Of a stretch of DNA of 64,000 nucleotides, positions 1 to 7,867 are shown one piece after another (the stretch's first letter is position 1; each line of letters starts with the position of its first letter). The position numbers were made by a program, and so were the translations under genes. The DNA comes from Sphingomonadales bacterium (GTDB lineage Bacteria > Pseudomonadota > Alphaproteobacteria > Sphingomonadales > Kordiimonadaceae), in contig JAALKD010000005.1 in NCBI GenBank assembly GCA_011088215.1, positions 34,055 to 98,054 of the forward strand, given 5' to 3'. The notes under the pieces are model-generated. The model was not told the origin of the DNA, ran no database searches, and saw nothing but the letters and a program-made list of their open reading frames with translations.

Positions 1-132
1 GGCGTGCTCAAAAACTTCCTGTTCGTTCCAGCCAATGACGCCTGCCGTAAACACCGTAGTACCGCTAGCTTTAATGCCGTTTGCGTAGCCTTTAGGCCTT
101 GGCCAACCAGCGGGTTGCAAGGTGTCAAACAT
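1..132 (-). CDS. RidA-family protein, N-terminal fragment cut by the window edge
   Basis: Forty-four N-terminal codons are visible on the minus strand, starting at the ATG at 132-130. The start [20 protein letters not shown] followed by [10 protein letters not shown] is the typical N-terminus of the RidA/YjgF/UK114 family. Members deaminate reactive enamine/imine intermediates or act as related hydrolases; the substrate cannot be read from this fragment. The start overlaps the last 8 bases of the acyl-CoA dehydrogenase gene (125-132), so the two are probably translationally coupled in one leftward operon. The rest, including the conserved Arg of the active site, lies outside the window. Confidence 0.8.
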   Translation of the reverse strand, partial: MFDTLQPAGWPRPKGYANGIKASGTTVFTAGVIGWNEQEVFEHA

Positions 133-1318
133 TGCTGTTTTTCCCGTTTCTGTGATTGTTGAGATGCTGACGCGCGATCACGATTTTTTGCACATCCGAT
201 GCGCCTTCATAGATACGAAGCGCGCGAATTTCCCGGTACAATTCTTCTACCTTTACGCCTTTACTGACCCCCAGTGCTCCAAACATTTGAAGCGCTTTGT
301 CGATAACCTGCTGGCTTTGGTCTGTAGCGAAAAGTTTGGCCATCGCTGCTTCGCGTGTGACCCGGGTTTTCTTCACATCTTTGGTCCAGGCGGACCGGTA
401 AACCAGTAGCGCGGATGCATCCACATCCAGCGCCATCTCGGCAAACTGGGCCTGTGCAATTGGCATGTCCGCGAGGGTTTGGCCGAACATTTTTCGGGTG
501 AGGGCGCGGTCGGTTGCTTCATCCAGAGCGCGTCGGGCAAAGCCGAGTGCTGCCGCGCCGACGGTTGACCTGAAAATATCGAGAGTTCCTAAAGCGGTGC
601 GCATACCCTTGCCGACTTCGCCGATGATGTTTGTTGCGGGAATGGTACATTTGTCAAAGGTAAGCCGCGCCAATGGATGCGGTGCGATAACATTGATGGT
701 TTCAGCGACACTGAACCCTGGTGTGTTGGCGTCAACAACGATAGCCGAGATCTCACCTTCACCGCCTGCGTTGCGCGCAAATAGGGTGTAGAAATCCGCG
801 ATGCCGCCGTTAGAAATCCAGGTTTTCTGACCGCTCGCGATATATGTTTCTCCGGCTTGTTCAAGAGTTGTCGACATGGCCGAAACATCGGAGCCCGCAT
901 CGGGCTCAGACAAGGCGAAAGCGGCAATTTTCTCGCCGTTGGCAACTGCTGGCAGATAGGCATGTTTCAACGCCGGTGAGCCATAATTGCTTATCGCGCC
1001 TGATCCCAGCCCCTGCATAGCAAAGGCGAAATCAGCCAGGCCTGAGTGGCGCGCCAGCGTTTCGCGAATGATGCAGAGCGAGCGCACGTCCAGTTCCGGA
1101 TAAATGCCGCCATAGTCGGACGGTACAGTATATTTAAGCCATCCCCCGACACCTAGGGATGCAACAAGCTTGCGGCAAGTGCCGGCGACATCCGAATGCC
1201 CTTTGTCTTGATCCAATATGTCCGGCAATGTGGTTGTTGCCCACGCGTTCAGGTCGCGGGCGAGAGTGCGGTGAGCGTCATCAAAAAAAGGCCAGTCCAG
1301 GTAACTGAAATCAGGCAT
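125..1318 (-). CDS. acyl-CoA dehydrogenase
   Basis: FAD-dependent alpha,beta-dehydrogenation of an acyl-CoA thioester, about 397 residues, the usual length of the family. The FAD/substrate signature SEPDAGSD lies near residues 137-144, followed by the KTWISNG strand. The C-terminal [10 protein letters not shown] carries the likely catalytic Glu near residue 371. I chose the ATG at 1318, which overlaps the upstream MarR gene by 8 bases, the same overlap as with the downstream RidA gene; a start 12 bases earlier (1330) is also open. It shares an operon with a MarR regulator and a RidA protein, which suggests inducible acid or amino-acid catabolism. The acyl substrate is not determinable. Confidence 0.88.
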   Translation of the reverse strand: MPDFSYLDWPFFDDAHRTLARDLNAWATTTLPDILDQDKGHSDVAGTCRKLVASLGVGGWLKYTVPSDYGGIYPELDVRSLCIIRETLARHSGLADFAFAMQGLGSGAISNYGSPALKHAYLPAVANGEKIAAFALSEPDAGSDVSAMSTTLEQAGETYIASGQKTWISNGGIADFYTLFARNAGGEGEISAIVVDANTPGFSVAETINVIAPHPLARLTFDKCTIPATNIIGEVGKGMRTALGTLDIFRSTVGAAALGFARRALDEATDRALTRKMFGQTLADMPIAQAQFAEMALDVDASALLVYRSAWTKDVKKTRVTREAAMAKLFATDQSQQVIDKALQMFGALGVSKGVKVEELYREIRALRIYEGASDVQKIVIARQHLNNHRNGKNSNV

Positions 1319-1796
1319 GTGTTTTCTCATCCTTTGGCAATTCGCGGCCGTTGACCATTTCAGCTTTCAGCAGCGTCAGAAGTTCACTGAGTTCTGTTTG
1401 TTTTTGGTCGGGAAGCTCGTCAAAAATTGTCCGAATCCAGGTTTCGTGCGCTGCAGCCATGCGGTCGAACAAATGTTTGCCTTCATCAGAAAGTGAATAG
1501 TTGATCGCACGTGCATCTTGGCTATCGGGTCGGCGTAAAACCAGTCCCTCTTTGACTAGTTTGGACATCACTTGCGTGGTATTTCCGTCGCTAACAAAAA
1601 GTTGCCGGGATAGTTGCCCAGCCCGTAGGCCGTTTCGTTTGCTACGGTCGAGCGCCGATAGGACATCAAAGCGAGATATCGACATATCGAACTGCGCCCG
1701 CAGTCGCGCATCAACATCTTTTTTGATCGCATTCGCGGTTGTCAGTAAAGCCAACCAACTTTTAACAGCAATATTTCCGCGATTTTCCATAGACAT
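1311..1796 (-). CDS. MarR-family transcriptional regulator
   Basis: 161 residues, the usual MarR length. The central winged-helix region runs from about residue 48 ([20 protein letters not shown]) through the recognition helix ([16 protein letters not shown]) to the wing ([10 protein letters not shown]), flanked by the dimerisation helices. It is the first gene of the leftward unit with the acyl-CoA dehydrogenase and RidA genes and probably represses that unit. Two overlapping perfect palindromes begin 19 bases upstream of its start (1815-1849) and are the natural operator. Probable ligands are small aromatic acids or CoA thioesters, judging from the family and neighbours; this is inference. 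Confidence 0.88.
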   Translation of the reverse strand: MSMENRGNIAVKSWLALLTTANAIKKDVDARLRAQFDMSISRFDVLSALDRSKRNGLRAGQLSRQLFVSDGNTTQVMSKLVKEGLVLRRPDSQDARAINYSLSDEGKHLFDRMAAAHETWIRTIFDELPDQKQTELSELLTLLKAEMVNGRELPKDEKTHA

Positions 1797-1814
1797 TGGT
1801 TTTGCTCGAGTTTG

Positions 1815-1849
1815 GTAAATTCGAATTTACTTTATATATATAGTAAATT
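1815..1849 (-). promoter_or_regulatory. overlapping double-palindrome operator upstream of a MarR gene
   Basis: GTAAATTCGAATTTAC (1815-1830) is a perfect 16-base palindrome. Its right half-site is shared with a second dyad, AATTTACT (1824-1831) and AGTAAATT (1842-1849), separated by a 10-base AT alternation. The result is three copies of the half-site AATTTAC/GTAAATT in 35 bases, directly upstream of the leftward MarR gene. On the minus strand TTGACT (1856-1851) lies just upstream and could be a -35, so bound protein would cover the promoter. Autorepression by the adjacent MarR protein is the likely role. Confidence 0.65.
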
Positions 1850-1999
1850 TAGTCAATATTATTATTTTTATGCTCCTATCAAGGCAATCCATTTATTTAT
1901 ATGGGGTATGAGGAGGGGTTTTCCGCTTAGAATTTTTTTATAGCTAAAATAAAGCGCAGTGAGGGATGTCAAAGGCTTTAGATACAAAGGAGCGTTGGG

Positions 2000-3466
2000 T
2001 TAGCTTTCCTGTCTATGCAAGTGCCAGCGCGGCGCTGTCAGGCGTCTTTTCCCATCTTCGGTCAATTGGACGCCAGCCTCATCAAGCTGCTTGCGGTCCC
2101 ATAGCTGACAGGTCACTGTTTTATGCTTCTGGTCAAGACCTTCGCAGTAATTGGTATATTTGCAAGTGTTCACTTTGCCTCCATTGCCAGAGCGAACTTT
2201 TTCGAACCAGTCTGGGTCTGCTAGTGATTGGCGCGCCAGTGCAATGATATCTGCTGTGCCGTCCTGAAGGAAATTCTCCGCTTGGTCGAAACTGTGAATG
2301 CCACCCGCAAGAACGACCGGTACACCGCATCCTGTATCGGCTATTGCCTGCCGTATTTTTTTTGAGGGTTCTGCATTTCTACCGAACGGACCAGCATCAT
2401 CAGAGATGAAATGGGGCATGCATTCATAGCCGCTTTTCCCGGTGTAGGGATAAACCGCCTGACCCACCGCTGGGCGCGCAGCATCTTCAAACTTTCCGCC
2501 TCGTGACAGGGATATGAAATCCATTCCGGCTGTCGCCAAACCGCGCGCAAAAAACACACTGTCGTCCAGCTTGGAACCACCTTCAACGCAGTCTTCTGTC
2601 AACATGCGACAGCCAACAACATAGTTGGACCCCACGGCCTCTCTAACTGCGTCATAGACTTTCAGTGGCAGGCGCAACCGGTTGGTCCTGCTTCCGCCGT
2701 AGTTGTCGCTGCGGGTGTTACGTTTTGAGAGAAAGGACGCCATTGTGTAGGCGTGGGCATAATGCAATTCAATGCCGTCAAATCCGGCATTTTTTGCCCT
2801 TGTGGCAGCACTCGCAAAAAGCCCGGGCAAAGTTTCAGGCAAACCAAGAATATGCGGTAATTCAACGTCGGTTACCCGCTCCCGGTATCCCTTTGAATAG
2901 TTTTCGTGCTCCCGCTCGGTTAAAATAGCTGCCAAGTCTTGGTCTGCGAGCTCTAGCAAACGGCTTCTGATAGCGTCGTCGTCTGCCTCCGTCAGGTTAA
3001 GTGCCTGCCTGTGCTGGTTGGTTATTTTCAGAAATTGACTGAAAAACTTTTCCCGGCTTGGCCGCCGCCGGATTGAAAGAAAATCGATTAATTGGATGAA
3101 AAGTTTCGTTTCCCCGCCGCTAGCTTTTTTCACCGCATCCACAATGCGCCTCAGCCCGTCGGTGTATCTGTTATGGCTTATGCGCAGCAACGGCCCAGAA
3201 GGAATGTCCCGTATGCCAGTGGCTTCAACTACCAATGCACCTGGTTTGCCGTAGGCGAATCGCTCGTACCACTCGACCACAGCATCGGTCACGTCGCCCT
3301 CTTCGGTCGCCCGCCAAGGCACCATTGCGGGCACCCAAGTCCTGGTTTGAAGCTCAAGATTTTTGTAGCGCACGGGGCAGAACAATTTGGCGTTTTTTGC
3401 CTGGACTTTGCTCGGCCATGCTTCCGGCGATGTTTCAAACCTGATGCGTGCTTCCGGCTTCCACAT
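2000..3466 (-). CDS. Old Yellow Enzyme-family NADH:flavin oxidoreductase
   Basis: FMN-dependent TIM-barrel ene-reductase of the OYE family, 488 residues, longer than the usual 350-400. The substrate-binding HxxH motif is visible in ELHYAHAYTMASFLSKRNTR followed by SDNYGGS and NRLRL, and the phosphate-binding end in VVLAGGIHS. An insertion of roughly 60 residues (about 130-200) and a C-terminal tail with Cys residues (NTCKYTNYCEGLDQ, then TVTC) distinguish it. The Cys spacing does not match the 4Fe-4S motif of 2,4-dienoyl-CoA reductases closely enough to claim a cluster. It lies 4 bases after a MarR gene, at the end of the iorAB unit. It likely reduces an alpha,beta-unsaturated intermediate; substrate unknown. 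Confidence 0.82.
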   Translation of the reverse strand: MWKPEARIRFETSPEAWPSKVQAKNAKLFCPVRYKNLELQTRTWVPAMVPWRATEEGDVTDAVVEWYERFAYGKPGALVVEATGIRDIPSGPLLRISHNRYTDGLRRIVDAVKKASGGETKLFIQLIDFLSIRRRPSREKFFSQFLKITNQHRQALNLTEADDDAIRSRLLELADQDLAAILTEREHENYSKGYRERVTDVELPHILGLPETLPGLFASAATRAKNAGFDGIELHYAHAYTMASFLSKRNTRSDNYGGSRTNRLRLPLKVYDAVREAVGSNYVVGCRMLTEDCVEGGSKLDDSVFFARGLATAGMDFISLSRGGKFEDAARPAVGQAVYPYTGKSGYECMPHFISDDAGPFGRNAEPSKKIRQAIADTGCGVPVVLAGGIHSFDQAENFLQDGTADIIALARQSLADPDWFEKVRSGNGGKVNTCKYTNYCEGLDQKHKTVTCQLWDRKQLDEAGVQLTEDGKRRLTAPRWHLHRQES

Positions 3467-3470
3467 TGCT

Positions 3471-3968
3471 CTACTGCCCAGGTTTTTGACTATAAGGGTT
3501 GCGGCCCAAGTTTTCGCGAATTTTCTTCAGCGTTTCAGTAAAATTTGCCAAATCTTGAGGGCTTATACCCTGTGTCGCGGCAGCGTGGATATTTGCCCAT
3601 ACAGCAAGGGCAGCATCGAGTGCGCGCTGGCCTTCATTGGTGAGCGATACGCGCACAATGCGTTTGTCTTTTTGCCAGGGTGTGCGCACCAGCAGGTTGT
3701 CGCGCTCCATGCGCTCCAGCATGCGGGTCACTGTAGATATTTTGATCACACCGCGCCGCGCTATTTCCGAGACTGTGCTGTTATTCTTATCGCCCAGGAT
3801 ACCTAGTATGCGCCACTGGGTCTGGTCCATACCAATGGTCTGCAAGGCTGCAGACATCTCGTTGCCGTATGTTGCAGAGGTTCGATTCAGATTGTAGAGC
3901 GGGTAATCATCCAGGTTAAAATCTGCCCCTTCGGATGCTGGTTCGGCTTGGTTAGCTAAAACGGTCAT
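3471..3968 (-). CDS. MarR-family transcriptional regulator
   Basis: 165 residues with a winged-helix core: RILGILGDKNNSTVSEIARR, then KISTVTRMLERMERDNL and the wing RTPWQKDKRIVRVSLT. It sits between iorB (27 bases upstream) and the OYE gene (4 bases downstream), all leftward, so it is probably cotranscribed and autoregulated. The palindrome upstream of iorA (7800-7815) is the best candidate operator. The gene ends with TAG directly before the OYE start, so TAG is used as a normal stop in this genome. Confidence 0.86.
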   Translation of the reverse strand: MTVLANQAEPASEGADFNLDDYPLYNLNRTSATYGNEMSAALQTIGMDQTQWRILGILGDKNNSTVSEIARRGVIKISTVTRMLERMERDNLLVRTPWQKDKRIVRVSLTNEGQRALDAALAVWANIHAAATQGISPQDLANFTETLKKIRENLGRNPYSQKPGQ

Positions 3969-3995
3969 TGTTTTCGTTTCTTTATTGACGATGAC

Positions 3996-5576
3996 TTATT
4001 GTGCCGGGATCAGCGGCGAAACTTGTGCTTCGATGCCGGGTTGGGTTTCGTCGTCAGCGAAAGTGTTGAGTGCTTCGGCGAAAGCTATCCCTTCTTCGTC
4101 TTTCAGAGCCGCCGCTTTCAGGCGGGCGATAGCAGGTGCTGCATCCGCATCATCTTTGATTTCACGGTATAGGTCCATAATTACCGAATAGCGCCGCAGT
4201 CCGCGCGCATGGGTATCGCCGTAACCCTTGATCAACCGTTGCAGGCTTGCCAGTTCAATTGCCAGTGAATAGTTTCCTTTGGCGGCATCTTTGATAGTGT
4301 TGATCCAGCTTTCAATTCGTTGGTTTTCGCCCGAAAACCGCAAGCTATATTTGCGCAGCCAGGAGAGACGGCCAAGCGCATACAGTAGGATGAAACCGCC
4401 AAGCTTGGTGGTTGAAATCCGTCGGCCTTTGTTTAAGAAAAGACTGCCTGTTTTTCTCACTATCTTGCTGGACAGCATAAATTGTCCCAGCCCGATTGGT
4501 AAAATTTCGGCAATTTCCTCGAGCCGGGGATGCATGAACTCTGACACATGAACAATCTGGTCTGGCTCGGCTTTTACCTCGTCGCGGAATCTGTTGAAGC
4601 GGTCTGACCTGGTTTTCAGGTCAGCAACACGCATCACATCATCGTAAGCCATGGCCAGTGCAAGATAGCGTGCGCTATCGGTTGTTAACCGCCATTTCTC
4701 ATTGCTGCCACCTGCCTGTTTGTCAGCTGCATATATCTGCGTCAGTCGGTCAAGATATAAGGCCGCATATTCGGTGCCTTCGAAGTCGACCAGCTTTTTC
4801 AAGCCTTCGCGTATGTAGAAGTGAGCATGGGGCGGGAATTCACGTTCCATACGGACCATCAGTTTTGCAACCGTTGCTGCGTATGGCTGTGCAGGCTCAG
4901 GTTTTTCTACAGGCGAGTTGTCGGCTACCCGTTTTCCTGTCGCCGTTTGGAACCCCAATTCAAAGCCTTTTAGGTTAGCCTGAACCGCCTTTTTGCTGGC
5001 GGCAATTGTTGCTTCAAAATCGGCGCGTTTAAATGGCAGGGCACCAGAACCCGCGAGCGCGCCGAACAGCACCGAACTGATAACTGAACCAACCGAGCGC
5101 GCCGCTGCGTCCATATCGAAACAGATAAACTCGCGGGCAGTTTCTTGGGCCAGACTGTTAATTTCGTCTACCGGTTTACGTCCGTCGCCCATTTCCTGTT
5201 TTTCGAAAATGGCATAGTCGCGGTGGTTGGATGCGATGAAGCTGGTGTTGCCATCAACAAACCCGCGCATCAGCGCGCGGCCTGCTTCGATCATTTCAGA
5301 AGCAATAACAATATCCACGTCACCAGGTACCGGGGTCAGTGCGAGAATGGGTTTTTTACTCGCCTGTTCGGCCAGGTGCGCCGGGAATAATTCGATGTAA
5401 TATATGGTGGCACCGGTTCGCTGCGCCACGCCAGGAACTGAAGTATATTGCGCGATATAGCCTTGACTATCCGCAAGACTGAGAATCCACTTGGATAGCA
5501 CGCCCCCGCCTTGCCCACCCATGGCAATGATCGCGATATTGATTGGTTTATCTTTCGACAGGGTTGCCATAATCAT
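3996..5576 (-). CDS. iorB: indolepyruvate:ferredoxin oxidoreductase, beta subunit with C-terminal extension
   Basis: 526 residues: an N-terminal 2-oxoacid:acceptor oxidoreductase gamma-type domain (about 10-200; AIIAMGGQGGGVLSKWI is the usual start) plus a long C-terminal domain (about 230-500) of the kind (DUF6537) found in aerobic proteobacterial IorB proteins. With IorA it decarboxylates aryl-pyruvates from transaminated aromatic amino acids to aryl-acetyl-CoA, reducing a ferredoxin. ATGA overlap with iorA (5573-5576) indicates translational coupling; a second ATG follows at 5570. Archaeal IorB lacks the C-terminal domain. The name is inferred from domains; the 2-oxoacid is not proven. Confidence 0.85.
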   Translation of the reverse strand: MIMATLSKDKPINIAIIAMGGQGGGVLSKWILSLADSQGYIAQYTSVPGVAQRTGATIYYIELFPAHLAEQASKKPILALTPVPGDVDIVIASEMIEAGRALMRGFVDGNTSFIASNHRDYAIFEKQEMGDGRKPVDEINSLAQETAREFICFDMDAAARSVGSVISSVLFGALAGSGALPFKRADFEATIAASKKAVQANLKGFELGFQTATGKRVADNSPVEKPEPAQPYAATVAKLMVRMEREFPPHAHFYIREGLKKLVDFEGTEYAALYLDRLTQIYAADKQAGGSNEKWRLTTDSARYLALAMAYDDVMRVADLKTRSDRFNRFRDEVKAEPDQIVHVSEFMHPRLEEIAEILPIGLGQFMLSSKIVRKTGSLFLNKGRRISTTKLGGFILLYALGRLSWLRKYSLRFSGENQRIESWINTIKDAAKGNYSLAIELASLQRLIKGYGDTHARGLRRYSVIMDLYREIKDDADAAPAIARLKAAALKDEEGIAFAEALNTFADDETQPGIEAQVSPLIPAQ

Positions 5577-7723
5577 AAGTCTCCAAACGAGAATTTGGCG
5601 CGGCGCTTTTCAATCCGGTGCTGCAGGAAGCCAATTATCAGACCGCGAAACCGGTTGGTGAATCTGTCCCAAACTGTTGGGTTGTAAACTAGGTCCGCAC
5701 GGTAAAAAGACGGACATAATACCGCTGCGTGGGATACTTCGCCGCACACGCCGCAGCCAACACAGTCGTTGTTGACGTATGCTACCGGGTCTTCGCGTAG
5801 TGGGTCAGGGTTGTCTTTGATAGTTAATGACGGGCAGCCCGATAGACGAATACAGGCATGGTCACCGGTGCAGGTATCACTATCAATCCCGAAACGTGCG
5901 CGCACAATGCGCTTGCCTTCGGCGATCCGCTGGTTACGGATTGGTTTCTCTCGGCGTTCGCGGTTCAGCATACATTCGCTTTCCGCGATGATAACTTTCG
6001 GTCCCTTTTCTGGCGTGGTCATCGCTTCTGTCAGCGTGCGCATCATGGCGCCGATGTCGTATGTTATGACGGTGCGTTGCCAATTGATGCCCAGTCCGGC
6101 GATGGCCTTACTTATCGGGTTCTTGGTGCTCTTGCTGCTGTTTTCGGCGCGCGAGGACAGAATATCCTGGCCGCCGGTGGCTGCACTATAACCATTGTCG
6201 ACGATGACAAGAATATTGTCATTTTTGTTGAATACTGCGTTGCCGACGCCGCTGGTCAGGCCGTTGTGCCAAAAACCGCCATCGCCCATTATCGAGATGG
6301 TTCGCTGGCTGGTTTCGGTATTGAAGGCCGAGGCCCCGGACCATCCAAGGCCGTAACCCATGGTGGTGTTACCGATATTGAACGGCGGCAGGATAGAGAA
6401 CAGGTGGCAACCGATATCACAGCTGACATGAATGTTGCCCAGTTGGCGCTGGACCAGTTTCATGGCAGTAAACACTGGCCGTTCCGGGCAACCGGTGCAA
6501 AAGCCAGACGGACGGTTTGGCACCGTTTCAATCAGGGTTCTTTGGGCATCTTCAGGTAGCGCGAAACCAGTGACGGTGGAAGTTTCAACCAGCTCAGGTG
6601 CATGAGCCTGAAGAAATTTGCGCACGCCGTCGCAGACAACCTGCCCGGTATATTCGCCCGCCAATGGCAGCATGTCCTTGCCGCGAACCTTGGTGGTAAC
6701 ATCCTCGCGGCGCAGGATCGTACATATGGCCTGTTCCAGATACTCCGGCTGACCTTCCTCGACAATCAGCACTGCTTTCTTGTCGACGCAAAACCCAGCA
6801 ACCTCGTCGCTCAACAGTGGGTAGGTTACATTCAGGCAGTATATGGGAATATCGGTTTCACCGTAATGATCCGCCAGTCCCAAAATAGCCAGTGCCCGCA
6901 TCAAGGTATTATATAGCCCGCCTTGAACAATGATGCCGTGGCTCGCTGTATGGCCCCCGAAAAATTCGTTTAATTTATTCTTGCGGATAAAATCGATTGC
7001 AGCAGGCCATCGCTGTTCAACCTTTTCTTTTTCATGGACGAAATTAGATGGCGGCAGCACCACCCGGTCATAGTCTCTGACCGGATTTTCCATGGCATCG
7101 CGCAGTTTGAAGTTTGGCCGCACATTGTCCTTGGCCTCAAATGAGCCGTGCACGTGGCATGCTCGAATGCGCAGTTCCAGCATCACAGGCGTACTAGAGG
7201 CTTCGGAAAGCTCGAATCCTTTTTCGACCATGTCGGTGATAGATGTCAGGTTAGGTCGCGGATCCAAAAGCCACATTTGCGATTTCATCGCAAAGGCATG
7301 GGTGCGCTCCTGCATGATTGATGAGCCTTCGCCGTAATCCTCTCCGACAATGACCAGCGCACCGCCCATAACCCCGCTTGAGGAAACGCTGGCAAGCGCG
7401 TCCGAGGCTACGTTTGTACCAACCGTTGATTTCCAGGTAACGGCGCCGCGTAGCGGGTAGTTAACCGATGCGGCCAGCATAGCTGCTGCTGTGGCTTCCG
7501 ATGCGCTGGCTTCAAAGTGGATATCAAGCTCGGTCAGTATCTCTTCAGCGTCGGCAAGAACGTCCATCAAATGCGATATGGGCGCGCCCTGATAACCACC
7601 AACATAGGAAACGCCGGATTGCAGCAAGGCTTTAGTGACCGCAAGAATGCCTTCACCCTTAAACTCAGCGCCTTTGCCGAGTTTTAATGTTTGCACCTCT
7701 TTGGCAAATGATCTTTCCGCCAT
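5573..7723 (-). CDS. iorA: indolepyruvate:ferredoxin oxidoreductase, alpha subunit
   Basis: 716 residues. The N-terminal third is the pyrimidine-binding TPP domain (GGYQGAPISHLMDVLADAEE, HFEASASEATAAAMLAAS). The middle/C-terminal TPP pyrophosphate domain shows GDGGFWHNGLTSG followed by VDNGYSAATGGQD. A C-terminal ferredoxin-like domain has Cys near 618, 624 and 630 and near 654, 657, 660 and 670, consistent with one or two 4Fe-4S clusters, the first set being non-canonical in spacing. It is the first gene of the leftward iorA-iorB-marR-OYE unit. The electron acceptor would be a ferredoxin; a 2Fe-2S ferredoxin and a ferredoxin reductase lie elsewhere in the window. Likely role: catabolism of aromatic amino acids through aryl-pyruvates. 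Confidence 0.88.
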   Translation of the reverse strand: MAERSFAKEVQTLKLGKGAEFKGEGILAVTKALLQSGVSYVGGYQGAPISHLMDVLADAEEILTELDIHFEASASEATAAAMLAASVNYPLRGAVTWKSTVGTNVASDALASVSSSGVMGGALVIVGEDYGEGSSIMQERTHAFAMKSQMWLLDPRPNLTSITDMVEKGFELSEASSTPVMLELRIRACHVHGSFEAKDNVRPNFKLRDAMENPVRDYDRVVLPPSNFVHEKEKVEQRWPAAIDFIRKNKLNEFFGGHTASHGIIVQGGLYNTLMRALAILGLADHYGETDIPIYCLNVTYPLLSDEVAGFCVDKKAVLIVEEGQPEYLEQAICTILRREDVTTKVRGKDMLPLAGEYTGQVVCDGVRKFLQAHAPELVETSTVTGFALPEDAQRTLIETVPNRPSGFCTGCPERPVFTAMKLVQRQLGNIHVSCDIGCHLFSILPPFNIGNTTMGYGLGWSGASAFNTETSQRTISIMGDGGFWHNGLTSGVGNAVFNKNDNILVIVDNGYSAATGGQDILSSRAENSSKSTKNPISKAIAGLGINWQRTVITYDIGAMMRTLTEAMTTPEKGPKVIIAESECMLNRERREKPIRNQRIAEGKRIVRARFGIDSDTCTGDHACIRLSGCPSLTIKDNPDPLREDPVAYVNNDCVGCGVCGEVSHAAVLCPSFYRADLVYNPTVWDRFTNRFRGLIIGFLQHRIEKRRAKFSFGDL

Positions 7724-7799
7724 TGTCTACGCTCGCCCCCAGTTATGTGTCCGTTAAGCGACCTTTTGCTTACGATCTGGTGCTGAGAGTAAGTTTTTT

Positions 7800-7815
7800 A
7801 TTTGAAAAATCAAAT
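7800..7815 (-). promoter_or_regulatory. palindromic operator candidate upstream of iorA
   Basis: ATTTGA (7800-7805) and TCAAAT (7810-7815) form a 16-base dyad with a 4-base A spacer, in a very AT-rich stretch 77 bases upstream of the iorA start. Its size fits a MarR dimer site, and the iorAB unit encodes a MarR protein (3471-3968). Sequence-only inference. Confidence 0.45.
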
Positions 7816-7867
7816 GAAAAATAAATTAATTAGTAATAATGCCTTTATGATTTGAGGGCTTTCGGTC

